DNA of 64,000 bases from Mycobacterium sp. (GCF_004298145.1 NZ_SCRH01000056.1:1-64000), one strand, 5' to 3'. Shown: positions 1 to 8,579, numbered from the stretch's first letter. A program made the numbers and translations. Notes: generated by a model from the letters alone, not told the origin.

Positions 1-120
1 TGCGATCGCCGCGATCAGACGGCGGCGACCCGCTGCGCCCGGCTTCGCCGCGCTTGCGATCGCCGCGATCAGACGGCGGCGACCCGCTGCGCCCGGCTTC
101 GCCGCGCTTGCGATCGCCGC
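1..120. repeat. 54-bp tandem repeat, about 2.2 copies, open at window start
   Basis: Copies lie at 1-54 and 55-108, with a 12-base partial copy at 109-120, and the two full copies are identical. The core reads GGCGACCCGCTGCGCCC followed by GGCTTCGCCGCGC. The array ends at the stop codon of the next gene and may continue to the left of the window. A similar element lies inverted at 34710-34753. Confidence 0.95.
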
Positions 121-293
121 TAGCTACGGTTGCCGTACTCGACCCGGTTGAGCACTGACGACTGCGGATCGCCCCCGGGAAGTGGCGGTTTCGTGTCTTG
201 CTGGACCATCAACGTGATCCCGAAGATCGCGGCCGCGCCGAGCAAGAGGCCAACCACAACGCTCGCTGCGGCGGGCGCAACGATCCGGTTCAT
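120..293 (-). CDS. DUF2613-type small membrane/secreted protein (Rv0236A-like)
   Basis: The product is a 57-residue protein with one hydrophobic segment at about residues 4-28 (AAASVVVGLLLGAAAIFGIT), then a short polar tail ending VEYGNRS. That is a signal-anchor or uncleaved signal peptide with a small extracytoplasmic tail. Length and sequence match the Rv0236A family as remembered; its function is unknown. I chose the ATG at 293 rather than the upstream start at 332 because an AGGAGCC ribosome site sits at 299-305 and the family is 57 residues long. The stop codon abuts the tandem repeat. A related gene follows at 385-579 on the same strand. Confidence 0.85.
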   Translation of the reverse strand: MNRIVAPAAASVVVGLLLGAAAIFGITLMVQQDTKPPLPGGDPQSSVLNRVEYGNRS

Positions 294-333
294 CGACGGC
301 TCCTGAGTTTTTGCGGGGCTTGCGGTCGTCACT

Positions 334-354
334 TCAACCTAGCGTCAACCTAGC
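334..354 (-). promoter_or_regulatory. tandem TCAACCTAGC repeat upstream of the DUF2613 gene
   Basis: TCAACCTAGC occurs at 334-343 and again at 345-354, a direct repeat of period 11 in the gap between the two small genes. The position suits a promoter or operator for the downstream minus-strand gene. No known regulator is recognised. Confidence 0.35.
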
Positions 355-384
355 AGAAGGGCGGTCGGCCAACCGGAGTGCTCG

Positions 385-579
385 TCACCAGTGCAGACAG
401 TGTCCGTGGAAACAGCGGTCGCCGTATTCCACCTGATAGGGCAGTGTCGGCCGCGGCGGCGCCTGTACCGGTACCACGGTGTCGTCAGCCACGGCCAGCG
501 TGATGCCGACGGTCGTCGCGACCCCGATGGACACGCCCACCGCGATGCTGACCGCTGCCGCCGTCGTGAAACCGGCCAT
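385..579 (-). CDS. DUF2613-like small membrane protein, Cys-containing tail
   Basis: This 64-residue protein is built like its neighbour: an N-terminal hydrophobic stretch (AAAVSIAVGVSIGVATTVGI), an acidic/Pro-rich linker and the tail motif VEYGDR. The tail then extends with two cysteines and three histidines (CFHGHCLHW), which the neighbour lacks. Start at the ATG at 579 is supported by a GGGAGGAG ribosome site just upstream. The longer frame running to 831 on this strand overlaps lpqI and is not used. A tandem duplication of a DUF2613 gene is the simplest origin. Function is unknown; the Cys/His tail could bind metal or form a disulfide outside the membrane, which is inference. Confidence 0.75.
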   Translation of the reverse strand: MAGFTTAAAVSIAVGVSIGVATTVGITLAVADDTVVPVQAPPRPTLPYQVEYGDRCFHGHCLHW

Positions 580-704
580 CGCTGGCTCCTCCCTGCCAGA
601 CACAGGTGGCCGTTGACCAGTCCCGGCCCTCCCCTGATCAGCAACGTACCGCTGACAGCCCCCTGGGGCCGGGCACGAAACGCCCCCCGTGAAAACATGA
701 CCCG

Positions 705-1859
705 ATGGCATTTTCGCGCATGCTCGCTGTGCTCGCGGCCGCGTCGGCGCTGGTGGCCGGCTGCGGCCCTCACCCCACGCACCCACCCGGTCACTCGTCG
801 ACCTCGAGCAAGCCGGTGGCCGCGCCGGCACCGCCGGTGTGCGCCGACCCGTCGGCCGTGCCGGCCACGCTGGGCATTCGCGACAAGCTGGCCCAACTGC
901 TGATGGTGGGCGTGAAGAACGCCGACGACGCCCGGGCCGTCGTCAACGGCTACCGCGTCGGCGGGATCTTTATCGGCAGCTGGACGGACTTGGCGATCTT
1001 CAAGGGACCGTTGGCGGACATCAGCGCCAAGGCCGGACCGCTGCCGCTGGCGGTCAGCGTCGACGAAGAGGGTGGCCGGGTGTCGCGGTTGAAGACCCTG
1101 ATCGGGACGTCCCCGTCGGCCCGGGAACTGGCCCAGACGCAAACCGTCCAGCAGGTCCACGACATGGCGGCCGACCGCGGCAGGAAAATGCACGACCTGG
1201 GCATCACCGTCGATTTCGCTCCCGTGGTCGACGTCAGCGACGAGGCCGAGGACGCCGTGATCGGGAACCGTTCGTTCGGCGCGGACCCCCAGACGGTGAC
1301 CGAGTATGCCGGGGCCTACGCGCAGGGGCTTCGCGATGCCGGGCTGCTGCCGGTGCTCAAGCATTTCCCCGGCCACGGGCACGGGTCGGGCGATTCCCAC
1401 ACCGGCGGTGTGGTCACGCCGCCGCTGAGCGACCTGCAAACCAGTGACCTGGTGCCCTACCGGTCCTTGGTGGCCGCTTCGCCGGTCGCGGTGATGGTGG
1501 GCCACCTTCAGGTTCCGGAGCTCACCGGCGATGTCCCCGCCAGCCTGAGCCCCGAGGCGGTGCAATTGCTGCGCAACGGGGTCGGCTACAAGGGCCCGCC
1601 GTTCACCGGCCCGGTGTTCAGCGACGACCTGTCCAGCATGGCCGCCATCTCCGACCGGTACGGGGTGTCGGAGGCGGTGCTGCGCACCTTGCTCGCGGGT
1701 GTCGACGTCGCGTTGTGGGTCACCACCGACGAGGTGCCGGCGGTCCTGGACCGGCTCCAAAAAGCCGTGGCCTCAGGCGAATTGCCGACACAGCGGGTGG
1801 ACGAGGCGTTGGTTCGGGTGGCGACGATGAAGGGCCGGAGCCCTACCTGCGGCCACTAG
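705..1859 (+). CDS. lpqI: lipoprotein beta-N-acetylglucosaminidase, GH3 (NagZ-like)
   Basis: LpqI is a cell-envelope lipoprotein that removes N-acetylglucosamine from peptidoglycan fragments during wall recycling. The 384-residue product has a lipoprotein signal with lipobox LVAGC (Cys20) and a Pro/Ser-rich linker to about residue 45. A glycoside hydrolase family 3 domain follows. The NagZ catalytic loop KHFPGHG is at 219-225 with the Asp-Ser-His dyad segment at 230-232, and the nucleophile motif FSDDL is near 306. Length fits Rv0237. The ATG at 705 has no strong ribosome site; an internal ATG at 720 would still leave a signal peptide. The gene lies between the DUF2613 pair and a TetR gene, as in M. 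tuberculosis. Confidence 0.93.
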   Translation: MAFSRMLAVLAAASALVAGCGPHPTHPPGHSSTSSKPVAAPAPPVCADPSAVPATLGIRDKLAQLLMVGVKNADDARAVVNGYRVGGIFIGSWTDLAIFKGPLADISAKAGPLPLAVSVDEEGGRVSRLKTLIGTSPSARELAQTQTVQQVHDMAADRGRKMHDLGITVDFAPVVDVSDEAEDAVIGNRSFGADPQTVTEYAGAYAQGLRDAGLLPVLKHFPGHGHGSGDSHTGGVVTPPLSDLQTSDLVPYRSLVAASPVAVMVGHLQVPELTGDVPASLSPEAVQLLRNGVGYKGPPFTGPVFSDDLSSMAAISDRYGVSEAVLRTLLAGVDVALWVTTDEVPAVLDRLQKAVASGELPTQRVDEALVRVATMKGRSPTCGH

Positions 1860-1906
1860 CGGGTCGCTGCCCGGGGGACTAGCGGTGTGCGGCCCGGGCG
1901 GATTGC

Positions 1907-1920
1907 TTACTCTTGAGTCA
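1907..1920 (+). promoter_or_regulatory. TTAC-N6-GTCA operator-like site before tetR
   Basis: TTACTCTTGAGTCA is an imperfect palindrome 25 bases upstream of the tetR start. It matches at all but one half-site base the pattern seen before fabG4/fadA2 (4948-4961) and fadE5 (8631-8644). An autoregulatory site of the TetR protein is inferred. Confidence 0.45.
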
Positions 1921-1945
1921 GATAGACGGCCTAGAGAGGCGAGTG

Positions 1946-2590
1946 ATGGCGGGTGGTACCAAGCGCTTACCGCGCGCCGTCCGCGAGCAGCAGATGCTCG
2001 ACGCCGCCGTGCAGATGTTCTCGGTCAACGGCTACCACGAGACCTCGATGGACGCCATCGCCGCCCAGGCGCAGATCTCCAAGCCCATGCTCTACCTGTA
2101 TTACGGCTCCAAGGAGGACCTGTTCGGCGCCTGCCTGAACCGGGAGATGAGCCGGTTCATCGACGTGGTGCGCGCCGACATGGATTTCGGGCAGAGCCCG
2201 AATGACATGCTGCGCAACACCATCGTGGCCTTCATGCGCTATATCGACGCCAACCGGGCGTCCTGGATCGTGATGTACACCCAGGCCACCAGCTCGCAGG
2301 CGTTCGCCCATATGGTGCGTGAGGGGCGCGAGCAGATCATCGACCTGGTGGCCGGGCTCGTGCAGGCCGGCAGCCGCACCCCGCGGCCGGACCGCGAGCA
2401 CGAGATGATGGCCGTGGCCCTGGTGGGCGCGGGCGAGGCGGTGGCAAATCGGCTCAGCACCGGCGATATCGATGTCGACGAGGCGGCCCAGCTGATGATC
2501 GACCTGTTCTGGTACGGCCTCAAGGGCACGCCCGAGGAACGGGAAGCGGCCCGGTCGCAGCCGGGCGGCTCGGACGCCACCGGCGACTAG
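1946..2590 (+). CDS. TetR-family transcriptional regulator (Rv0238-like)
   Basis: The protein has 214 residues. The N-terminal helix-turn-helix covers about residues 12-58 (LDAAVQMFSVNGYHETSMDA, then ISKPMLYLYYGSKEDLF), the classic TetR DNA-binding signature. The C-terminal ligand domain is helical, and its ligand cannot be read from sequence. The ATG at 1946 is preferred over the frame start at 1913 because of a GAGAGGCGAG ribosome site and the family N-terminus MAGGTKRLP. The gene sits directly upstream of the htdX-fabG4/fadA2/fadE5 fatty-acid genes. Its own promoter carries a site resembling theirs, so it is a candidate regulator of them. The vapBC24 toxin-antitoxin genes that follow it in M. 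tuberculosis are absent. Confidence 0.9.
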   Translation: MAGGTKRLPRAVREQQMLDAAVQMFSVNGYHETSMDAIAAQAQISKPMLYLYYGSKEDLFGACLNREMSRFIDVVRADMDFGQSPNDMLRNTIVAFMRYIDANRASWIVMYTQATSSQAFAHMVREGREQIIDLVAGLVQAGSRTPRPDREHEMMAVALVGAGEAVANRLSTGDIDVDEAAQLMIDLFWYGLKGTPEEREAARSQPGGSDATGD

Positions 2591-2656
2591 GCCCACGTTC
2601 GTTCAGGTGGTCCGAATGCCCGCCCCTCACTCGGACCGCGATACAACGCACGCGGG

Positions 2657-3499
2657 CTAAAGCGGCCGGACGGTGCCGGTCAGGTGCGGATACCCCTTGG
2701 CGATGTTGCGCAGCGAAATGTCCCAGCCGTCGTCGTGTTCGTCGATGTAGAGGCCGGCGGTCGCCGGCAGTACCACCGGCTTGCCGAACCGCACCGAGTA
2801 CCGCACCGCGTCGGGAATCGCGACTTCGATATTGGCCAATACGGCTGCGGCGCTGAACATTCCGTGCGCGATCACGGTGGGGAATCCGAACAGCTTGGCC
2901 GCGATCGGGTTGGTGTGGATCGGGTTGTGATCGCCCCCGACGGCGGCGTAGCGCCGGATCAGACCCGAGCTGATGCGCAGCACCGTGGGCGGCGGTGCCA
3001 GCCGGGGCTGTTTCTGCGGGGGCGGTTTGGGTTCGTCGGACAGGCTGGTGCGTTGCTGGTGCAGGAACGTCGTGACCTGGTGCCACGCGGTGTCGTTGCC
3101 GACGCTGACGTCGGTCACCAGGTCGACAAGCAGACCTTTGCGGTGTTCGCGCAGGTTCTCGGCGTGCACGCGCACGCCGACGGTGTCGGTGACCGCGATC
3201 GGGCGGTACTGGGTGATGTGGTTTTCGGTGTGCACCGATCCCATTGCGGCAAAAGGAAAGTCGAACCCGGTCACCAGCGACATCAGTGCCGGAAAGGTCA
3301 GCGTGAACGGGTAGGTCAGTGGCACGTAGTTGCCGTAGCGCAGACCGGTGACCGCCGCGTACTCGGCTACGTTCGTGCGATCGATGGGCAGGTCCTCGAT
3401 GGCGACCGTGCGGGTGGGCAGCGCGCTCTCGCGGGACACCACCGGCAGGGCCCCGACGGCCGCGCGCAGCATGTTCTTCAGGCCGCTTGGCTGGTTCAT
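2657..3499 (-). CDS. htdX: 3-hydroxyacyl-thioester dehydratase, MaoC/hotdog
   Basis: The predicted enzyme dehydrates (R)-3-hydroxyacyl thioesters to trans-2-enoyl thioesters. The 280-residue protein is a double-hotdog MaoC type. The C-terminal half carries the R-hydratase active-site motif YAAVGGDHNPIH at about 185-196, followed by GFPTVIAHGMF. The N-terminal hotdog lacks this motif, as is usual in the family. The ATG at 3499 gives the 280-residue length of Rv0241c; a GTG one codon upstream is possible. Only 16 bases separate it from fabG4, so the two form an operon supplying consecutive steps (ketoreduction, dehydration) of acyl-chain metabolism. Confidence 0.93.
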   Translation of the reverse strand: MNQPSGLKNMLRAAVGALPVVSRESALPTRTVAIEDLPIDRTNVAEYAAVTGLRYGNYVPLTYPFTLTFPALMSLVTGFDFPFAAMGSVHTENHITQYRPIAVTDTVGVRVHAENLREHRKGLLVDLVTDVSVGNDTAWHQVTTFLHQQRTSLSDEPKPPPQKQPRLAPPPTVLRISSGLIRRYAAVGGDHNPIHTNPIAAKLFGFPTVIAHGMFSAAAVLANIEVAIPDAVRYSVRFGKPVVLPATAGLYIDEHDDGWDISLRNIAKGYPHLTGTVRPL

Positions 3500-3515
3500 C
3501 ACGTTCTCCTGACGC

Positions 3516-4880
3516 TCATGCGCCCAGTATGGCCTGGCCGCAGACGCGAATGACGTTGCCCGTCACCGCGTTTGAGGCCGGGCTGGCGAAGTAGGCGATG
3601 GTTTCCGCGACATCCACCGGCTGTCCGCCCTGCAGCAGCGAGTTCATCCGGCGCCCGACCTCGCGGGTGGCCAGCGGGATGGCGGCCGTCATCTGGGTTT
3701 CGATGAATCCCGGTGCGACGGCGTTGATGGTGATGCCCTTGCCGTAGAGCTCCGGCGCCAGCGCCTGGGTCAGGCCGATCATCCCGGCCTTGGTGGTGGC
3801 GTAGTTGGTCTGGCCGCGGTTGCCCGCGATGCCCGCCATCGACGACAGGCCGACCACCCGGCCGCCCTCACCGATGCTGCCGTTACCCACCAGCCCCTCG
3901 GTAAGGCGCAGCGGGGCAAGCAGATTGACGGCCAAGACGGCGTCCCAGCGCGCATCGTCCATGTTGGCCAGCAGCTTGTCGCGGGTGATGCCGGCGTTGT
4001 TGACCAGGACGTCGGCGCGGCCGCCGTGGTGCTCGCGCAGGTGTTCGGTGATCTTGTCGACGGCATCGGAGGCGGTGACGTCGAGCCACAGCGCGGTGCC
4101 CCCGACCCGGCTGGCCGTTTCGGCCAGCGCGTCGGCGGCCGATTCGACGTCGATCGCGACGACGCGGGCGCCGTCGCGGGCGAACACCTCGGCGATGGTC
4201 GCGCCGATGCCGCGGGCCGCACCGGTCACGACGGCGACTTTGGAGTCCAGCGGCCGCTCCCAGTCACCCGGGGGTGTGGAGTCCGCCTCCCCGACGTAGA
4301 AGACCTGGCCGTCGACGTAGGCGGACTTGGCCGACAGGATGAACCGCATGGTCGATTCCAGGCCCGTCGCAGCGGGTTTGGCGTCCGGCGACAGATACAC
4401 CAGCGCCACCGTGGCGCCGTTGCGCAGCTCCTTGCCCAGCGAGCGGGTGAAGCCCTCCAGCGCGCGCTGGGCGATCCGCTCGTGCGGGCCGGCGGCGGCG
4501 TCGGGCGTGGTGCCGACCACCGCGACGCGCGCGCAGTGGCCCAGATTGCGCAGCAGCGGTGTGAAGAACTCGTACAACCCCTTGAGCCCTTGGGGCGTGG
4601 TGATGCCGGTGGCGTCGAAGACCAGCCCGCCGAACTGGTCGGCCCAGCGCCCGCCCAGGTTGTTGGCGACCAGGTCGTAATCCTTGGCCAGCGCCGCGCG
4701 CAGCGGCTCGACGACTCTGCCCTCCCCGCCGATCAGCAGCGACCCGGCCAGCGGCGGATCACCGGCCCGGTAGCGGCGCAGTGTCGCGGGTTGCGGGACA
4801 CCGAGCTGCTTGGCGAGAAACGAGCCAGGACCGGAATTGACGATCTGAGAGAACAGATCGGACGAGACCTTGGGAGCCAC
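3516..4880 (-). CDS. fabG4: high-molecular-weight 3-oxoacyl-thioester reductase FabG4
   Basis: FabG4 reduces 3-oxoacyl thioesters with NADH. The product has 454 residues in two parts: an N-terminal flavodoxin-like domain without an intact cofactor motif (to about 205), and a C-terminal short-chain dehydrogenase domain. The latter shows the nucleotide motif VTGAARGIG, NNAGITRD, the catalytic Ser in GLSSMAG and the Tyr/Lys pair in NYATTKAG. Length equals Rv0242c. The start is a GTG at 4880. The gene leads the htdX operon and is divergent from fadA2 across a 151-base gap holding a palindromic operator candidate. Confidence 0.95.
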   Translation of the reverse strand: MAPKVSSDLFSQIVNSGPGSFLAKQLGVPQPATLRRYRAGDPPLAGSLLIGGEGRVVEPLRAALAKDYDLVANNLGGRWADQFGGLVFDATGITTPQGLKGLYEFFTPLLRNLGHCARVAVVGTTPDAAAGPHERIAQRALEGFTRSLGKELRNGATVALVYLSPDAKPAATGLESTMRFILSAKSAYVDGQVFYVGEADSTPPGDWERPLDSKVAVVTGAARGIGATIAEVFARDGARVVAIDVESAADALAETASRVGGTALWLDVTASDAVDKITEHLREHHGGRADVLVNNAGITRDKLLANMDDARWDAVLAVNLLAPLRLTEGLVGNGSIGEGGRVVGLSSMAGIAGNRGQTNYATTKAGMIGLTQALAPELYGKGITINAVAPGFIETQMTAAIPLATREVGRRMNSLLQGGQPVDVAETIAYFASPASNAVTGNVIRVCGQAILGA

Positions 4881-4946
4881 CGGAGCTACCTTCCATGTTC
4901 TTGCGAAGTCGGGGTATGCCTACAGCACAACCGTATCGAGGACGAA

Positions 4947-4962
4947 CTTACTGCAGAGTAAG
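4947..4962. promoter_or_regulatory. palindrome CTTACT-N4-AGTAAG between fabG4 and fadA2
   Basis: CTTACTGCAGAGTAAG has perfect 6-base arms with a 4-base spacer. It lies nearly midway between the divergent starts (68 bases from fabG4, 71 from fadA2), so one bound repressor could control both. The same TTAC-N6-GTAA core recurs before fadE5 and, with one change, before the tetR gene. Confidence 0.6.
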
Positions 4963-5031
4963 AACAGTGGGTAGTATGGCCCCAGACGGGCGAATCCCAA
5001 ACCGACAGACCGCGAAAGCACGGAGAAGACT

Positions 5032-6378
5032 GTGGCCCCTGCAAGCTCTGAGGCAAGTACACCGGCTGCTCGGCGCAGCTCCGAGCGGCGTCGCGTCGCC
5101 ATCCTGGGTGGGAACCGCATCCCGTTCGCCCGGTCCGACGGCGCCTACGCCGAGGCCTCCAACCAGGACATGTTCACCGCCGCGCTGGGCGGGCTGGTGG
5201 ATCGCTTCGGGCTGGCCGGCGAGCGACTCGGAATGGTGGTCGGTGGCGCCGTGCTCAAGCACAGCCGGGACTTCAACCTGACGCGCGAATGCGTGCTGGG
5301 TTCGCAGCTGTCGTCACACACGCCGGCCTTCGACCTGCAGCAGGCCTGCGGCACCGGGCTGCAGGCGGCGATCGCCGCCGCCGACGGGATCGCGGCCGGC
5401 CGCTACGAGGTTGCCGCCGCCGGCGGGGTGGACACCACCTCCGACGCGCCGATCGGCCTGGGCGACAACCTGCGCCGCACCCTGCTCAAGTTGCGCCGGG
5501 CCAAGTCAGGAGTCCAACGGCTGAAGCTGCTGGGCACGCTGCCCGCGACACTGGGCGTCGAGATCCCGGTCAACAGCGAACCGCGCACCGGGCTGTCGAT
5601 GGGGGAGCACCAGGCGATCACCGCCAAGCAGATGGGCATCCCGCGCGTCGCCCAGGACGAGCTGGCCGCCGCGAGCCACCGCAACATGGCCGCCGCCTAC
5701 GACCGCGGCTTCTTCGATGACCTGGTCACGCCGTTCCTGGGGCTGTACCGCGACGACAACCTGCGGCCGGACTCGTCGACGGAGAAGCTGGCCAAGCTGC
5801 GGCCGGTGTTCGGGGTGAAGGCCGGCGACGCGACGATGACGGCCGGCAACTCGACCCCGCTGACCGACGGCGCGTCCGTGGTCCTGCTGGGCACCGACGA
5901 GTGGGCGGCCGCTCACTCGCTGACCCCGCTGGCCTACCTGGTGGATTCGGAGACGGCCGCGGTCGACTACGTCAACGGCCGCGAAGGCCTGCTCATGGCC
6001 CCGACCTACGCGGTGCCGCGGCTGCTCGCCCGCAACGGCCTGAACCTGCAGGACTTCGACTTCTACGAGATCCACGAGGCGTTCGCGTCGGTGGTGCTGG
6101 CCCACCTGCAGGCCTTCGAGTCCGAGGAGTACTGCAAGGGGCGGCTGGGCCTGGACGCCGCGCTGGGTTCGATCGACAAGTCCAAGCTCAACGTCAACGG
6201 CTCCTCGCTGGCGGCCGGCCACCCGTTTGCGGCCACCGGCGGGCGGATCCTGGCTCAGGCCGCCAAGCAGCTCGCGCAACGCAAGGCCGAGCAGAAGGGC
6301 GCGGACAAACCCGTGCGTGCCCTCGTCTCGATCTGCGCGGCCGGCGGCCAGGGAGTGGCCGCGATCCTGGAAGCCTGA
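5032..6378 (+). CDS. fadA2: acetyl-CoA acetyltransferase / 3-ketoacyl-CoA thiolase FadA2
   Basis: FadA2 is a thiolase of fatty-acid degradation or acetoacetyl-CoA interconversion. The protein has 448 residues with the acyl-accepting cysteine in QQACGTGLQA (about residue 108). The HEAF motif is in EIHEAFASV, and the second catalytic cysteine is in ISICAAGGQG near the C-terminus. The GTG at 5032 is preceded by a GGAGA ribosome site. The N-terminus is slightly longer than I remember for Rv0243, owing to a Ser/Ala/Arg-rich lead of about 15 residues. The gene is divergent from fabG4 and convergent with fadE5. Confidence 0.95.
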   Translation: MAPASSEASTPAARRSSERRRVAILGGNRIPFARSDGAYAEASNQDMFTAALGGLVDRFGLAGERLGMVVGGAVLKHSRDFNLTRECVLGSQLSSHTPAFDLQQACGTGLQAAIAAADGIAAGRYEVAAAGGVDTTSDAPIGLGDNLRRTLLKLRRAKSGVQRLKLLGTLPATLGVEIPVNSEPRTGLSMGEHQAITAKQMGIPRVAQDELAAASHRNMAAAYDRGFFDDLVTPFLGLYRDDNLRPDSSTEKLAKLRPVFGVKAGDATMTAGNSTPLTDGASVVLLGTDEWAAAHSLTPLAYLVDSETAAVDYVNGREGLLMAPTYAVPRLLARNGLNLQDFDFYEIHEAFASVVLAHLQAFESEEYCKGRLGLDAALGSIDKSKLNVNGSSLAAGHPFAATGGRILAQAAKQLAQRKAEQKGADKPVRALVSICAAGGQGVAAILEA

Positions 6379-6545
6379 CCGGTCGGGCCCATGAAATGGG
6401 TCACATCGGGTTAGTGATCAGAGGCGACGGGTATCCGTGACCCCGGATAGCCCCGTGTTGTGGTCTGACCCCCGACCCCGACGGCAATACGGGGCATCCC
6501 CGGGAACGACCGCCTGTCAGTCTCCGCCGACGGGCGTACGAAAAG

Positions 6546-6585
6546 GGCCGCCGCTGGAGTGAGGGGATCCAGCGGCGGCCTTTTT
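6546..6585 (+). terminator. intrinsic terminator after fadA2
   Basis: A perfect 13-bp stem (GGCCGCCGCTGGA at 6546-6558 with its complement at 6568-6580) and a 9-base loop are followed by five T residues. It lies 167 bases downstream of fadA2. Confidence 0.85.
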
Positions 6586-6697
6586 GACTGTTCCGATGCC
6601 CTGATATTGCTTCAGAAATAAACGGCGAGAAATAAACGGCGCACACTCCCGGTGTGTCGTGTGCTCTGGTTGTCTGGCGCGACCTACCACCTGACGC

Positions 6698-6727
6698 AAA
6701 AATCCCCCCGTCCTCGGGCGGGGGGAT
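6698..6727 (-). terminator. intrinsic terminator after fadE5
   Basis: Read on the minus strand, ATCCCCCC (the complement of 6720-6727) pairs with GGGGGGAT (the complement of 6702-6709) and is followed by a run of five T residues. The hairpin starts 16 bases after the fadE5 stop codon. Confidence 0.8.
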
Positions 6728-6743
6728 CGTTGCGTTCAGCGGC

Positions 6744-8579
6744 CTAGAAGGCGGCCTCGTCGAGTTCCATGATGTCGTTGTCCAGCGTGTCGATGACCTC
6801 GCGGGTGCTGGTCAGCATCGGCAAGAAGTTCTTCGCGAAGAACGATGCCACCGCGATCTTGCCCTCGTAGAAGGCCCGCTCCTCGCCGCTGGCGCCGGCA
6901 TCGAGCGCCGCCACGGCCACCGCGGCCTGACGCTGCAACAACCAGCCGATGACCAGGTCGCCGACGCTCATCAGGAAGCGCACCGAACCCAGACCCACCT
7001 TGTACAGGCTGGTCACGTCCTCCTGGGCGGCCATCAGGTAGCCGGTCAACGTGGCCGCCATCGCCTGAACGTCGGTCAGGGCCTTGGCCAGCAGCTCCCG
7101 CTCGGCCTTGAGCCGGCCGTTGCCGGACTCGTTGTCGACGAAATTCTGGATCTGCTCGGACACGTGCGCCAGCGCCACACCCTTGTCGCGGACGATCTTG
7201 CGGAAGAAGAAGTCCTGCGCCTGGATGGCGGTGGTGCCCTCGTAGAGCGAGTCGATCTTGGCGTCCCGGATGTACTGCTCGATCGGGTAGTCCTGCAGGA
7301 AGCCGGACCCACCGAACGTCTGCAGGCTCTCGGTCAGCTTGGCGTAGGCCTGCTCCGAGCCCACACCCTTGACCAACGGCAGCATCAGGTCGTTGACCTT
7401 GACGGCCAGCTCGGCGTCCACACCGTGCAGTGCCTCGGCCACCGCCGCGTCCTGATAGGTCGACGTGAACAGGTACAGCGCGCGCAGCCCCTCGGCGTAG
7501 GCCTTCTGGGTCATCAGCGACCGCCGCACGTCGGGGTGGTGCGTGATGGTCACGCGGGGTGCGCCCTTGTCGGTCATCTGGGTCATGTCCGCGCCCTGGA
7601 CGCGAGACTTGGCGTACTCCAACGCGTTCAGGTACCCCGTCGACAGGGTCGCGATGGCCTTGGTGCCGACCATCATGCGGGCCTGCTCGATGACGTCGAA
7701 CATCTGCGCGATGCCGTTGTGCACCTCGCCGACCAGCCAGCCCTTGGCGGGAACGTCGTGCTGGCCGAACGACAGCTCACAGGTGGCCGAGACCTTCAGG
7801 CCCATCTTGTGCTCGACGTTGGTGACGAACACGCCGTTGCGCTCGCCGATCTCACCGGTCTCGAAGTCGAACAGGAACTTGGGTACGAAGAAGAGCGACA
7901 GACCCTTGGTGCCCGGGCCGGCACCCTCGGGGCGGGCCAGCACCAGGTGGAAGATGTTCTCGAACAGGTCGCCCGAGTCACCCGAGGTGATGAAGCGCTT
8001 CACTCCGTCGATGTGCCACGAGCCGTCGTCCTGCTTGACGGCCTTGGTGCGGCCCGCACCGACGTCCGAACCGGCGTCGGGTTCGGTCAGCACCATGGTG
8101 GCGCCCCAGCCGCGCTCGGCGGCGATGACCGCCCACTTCTTCTGCTCTTCGGTGGCCAGTTTGTAGAAGATGCTGGCGAAGCCCGCACCGCCGCCGTACA
8201 TCCACACGGCCGGGTTGGCGCCGAGCAGGTGCTCGTGCAGCGCCCACAGGAGCGCCTTGGGCATTGGTGTGCCGCCGAGTTCCTCTTCGATGCCGACCTT
8301 GTCCCAGCCGGCCTCGATGACGGCGCGGACCGACTTCTTGAAAGCCTCCGGCAGCGTCACCGAGTGTGTCTTCGGGTCGAAGACCGGCGGGTTGCGGTCG
8401 CCCTCGACGAACGAGTCGGCGATCGGCCCCTCGGCCAGCCGGCTGATTTCGGTCAACATTTCGCGGGCGGTGTCGGCGTCCAGGTCGCTGTACGCGCCCT
8501 GGCCTAAAGCCTTGTCAACGCCCAGAACCTCGAACAGGTTGAACGCCTGGTCGCGGACGTTGCTCTTGTAGTGGCTCAC
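6744..8579 (-). CDS. fadE5: acyl-CoA dehydrogenase FadE5
   Basis: FadE5 is a broad-range FAD-dependent acyl-CoA dehydrogenase that starts fatty-acid beta-oxidation. The 611-residue length matches Rv0244c exactly when the GTG at 8579 (VSHYKSN) is used rather than the frame start at 8606. Visible family motifs are LTEPDAGSDVG in the FAD/substrate region, FITSGDSGD, and YEGTTAIQAQDFFFRK near the active site. The C-terminal extension beyond the core is the one found in large FadE proteins. The promoter region carries a TTAC-N6-GTAA palindrome about 50 bases upstream. The gene is convergent with fadA2. Confidence 0.95.
   Translation of the reverse strand: MSHYKSNVRDQAFNLFEVLGVDKALGQGAYSDLDADTAREMLTEISRLAEGPIADSFVEGDRNPPVFDPKTHSVTLPEAFKKSVRAVIEAGWDKVGIEEELGGTPMPKALLWALHEHLLGANPAVWMYGGGAGFASIFYKLATEEQKKWAVIAAERGWGATMVLTEPDAGSDVGAGRTKAVKQDDGSWHIDGVKRFITSGDSGDLFENIFHLVLARPEGAGPGTKGLSLFFVPKFLFDFETGEIGERNGVFVTNVEHKMGLKVSATCELSFGQHDVPAKGWLVGEVHNGIAQMFDVIEQARMMVGTKAIATLSTGYLNALEYAKSRVQGADMTQMTDKGAPRVTITHHPDVRRSLMTQKAYAEGLRALYLFTSTYQDAAVAEALHGVDAELAVKVNDLMLPLVKGVGSEQAYAKLTESLQTFGGSGFLQDYPIEQYIRDAKIDSLYEGTTAIQAQDFFFRKIVRDKGVALAHVSEQIQNFVDNESGNGRLKAERELLAKALTDVQAMAATLTGYLMAAQEDVTSLYKVGLGSVRFLMSVGDLVIGWLLQRQAAVAVAALDAGASGEERAFYEGKIAVASFFAKNFLPMLTSTREVIDTLDNDIMELDEAAF

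Larger units (their letters stand above)
6379..6743. other. convergent intergenic region fadA2/fadE5
   Basis: This 365-base gap holds no convincing gene. It contains a strong intrinsic terminator (6546-6585), a second hairpin terminator for fadE5 (6698-6727) and a perfect 14-base tandem duplication AGAAATAAACGGCG at 6614-6627 and 6628-6641. Confidence 0.8.

Noticed and set aside
345..1760. A 471-residue open frame on the minus strand opposite lpqI
   Set aside because: It is a high-GC antisense shadow: rich in Arg, His, Gly and Gln, with no domain, and it lies opposite a clear lipoprotein gene.
6654..8507. A 617-residue plus-strand frame opposite fadE5
   Set aside because: Composition is typical of an antisense shadow (Val/Gly/His/Gln/Arg-rich) and fadE5 has all family motifs.
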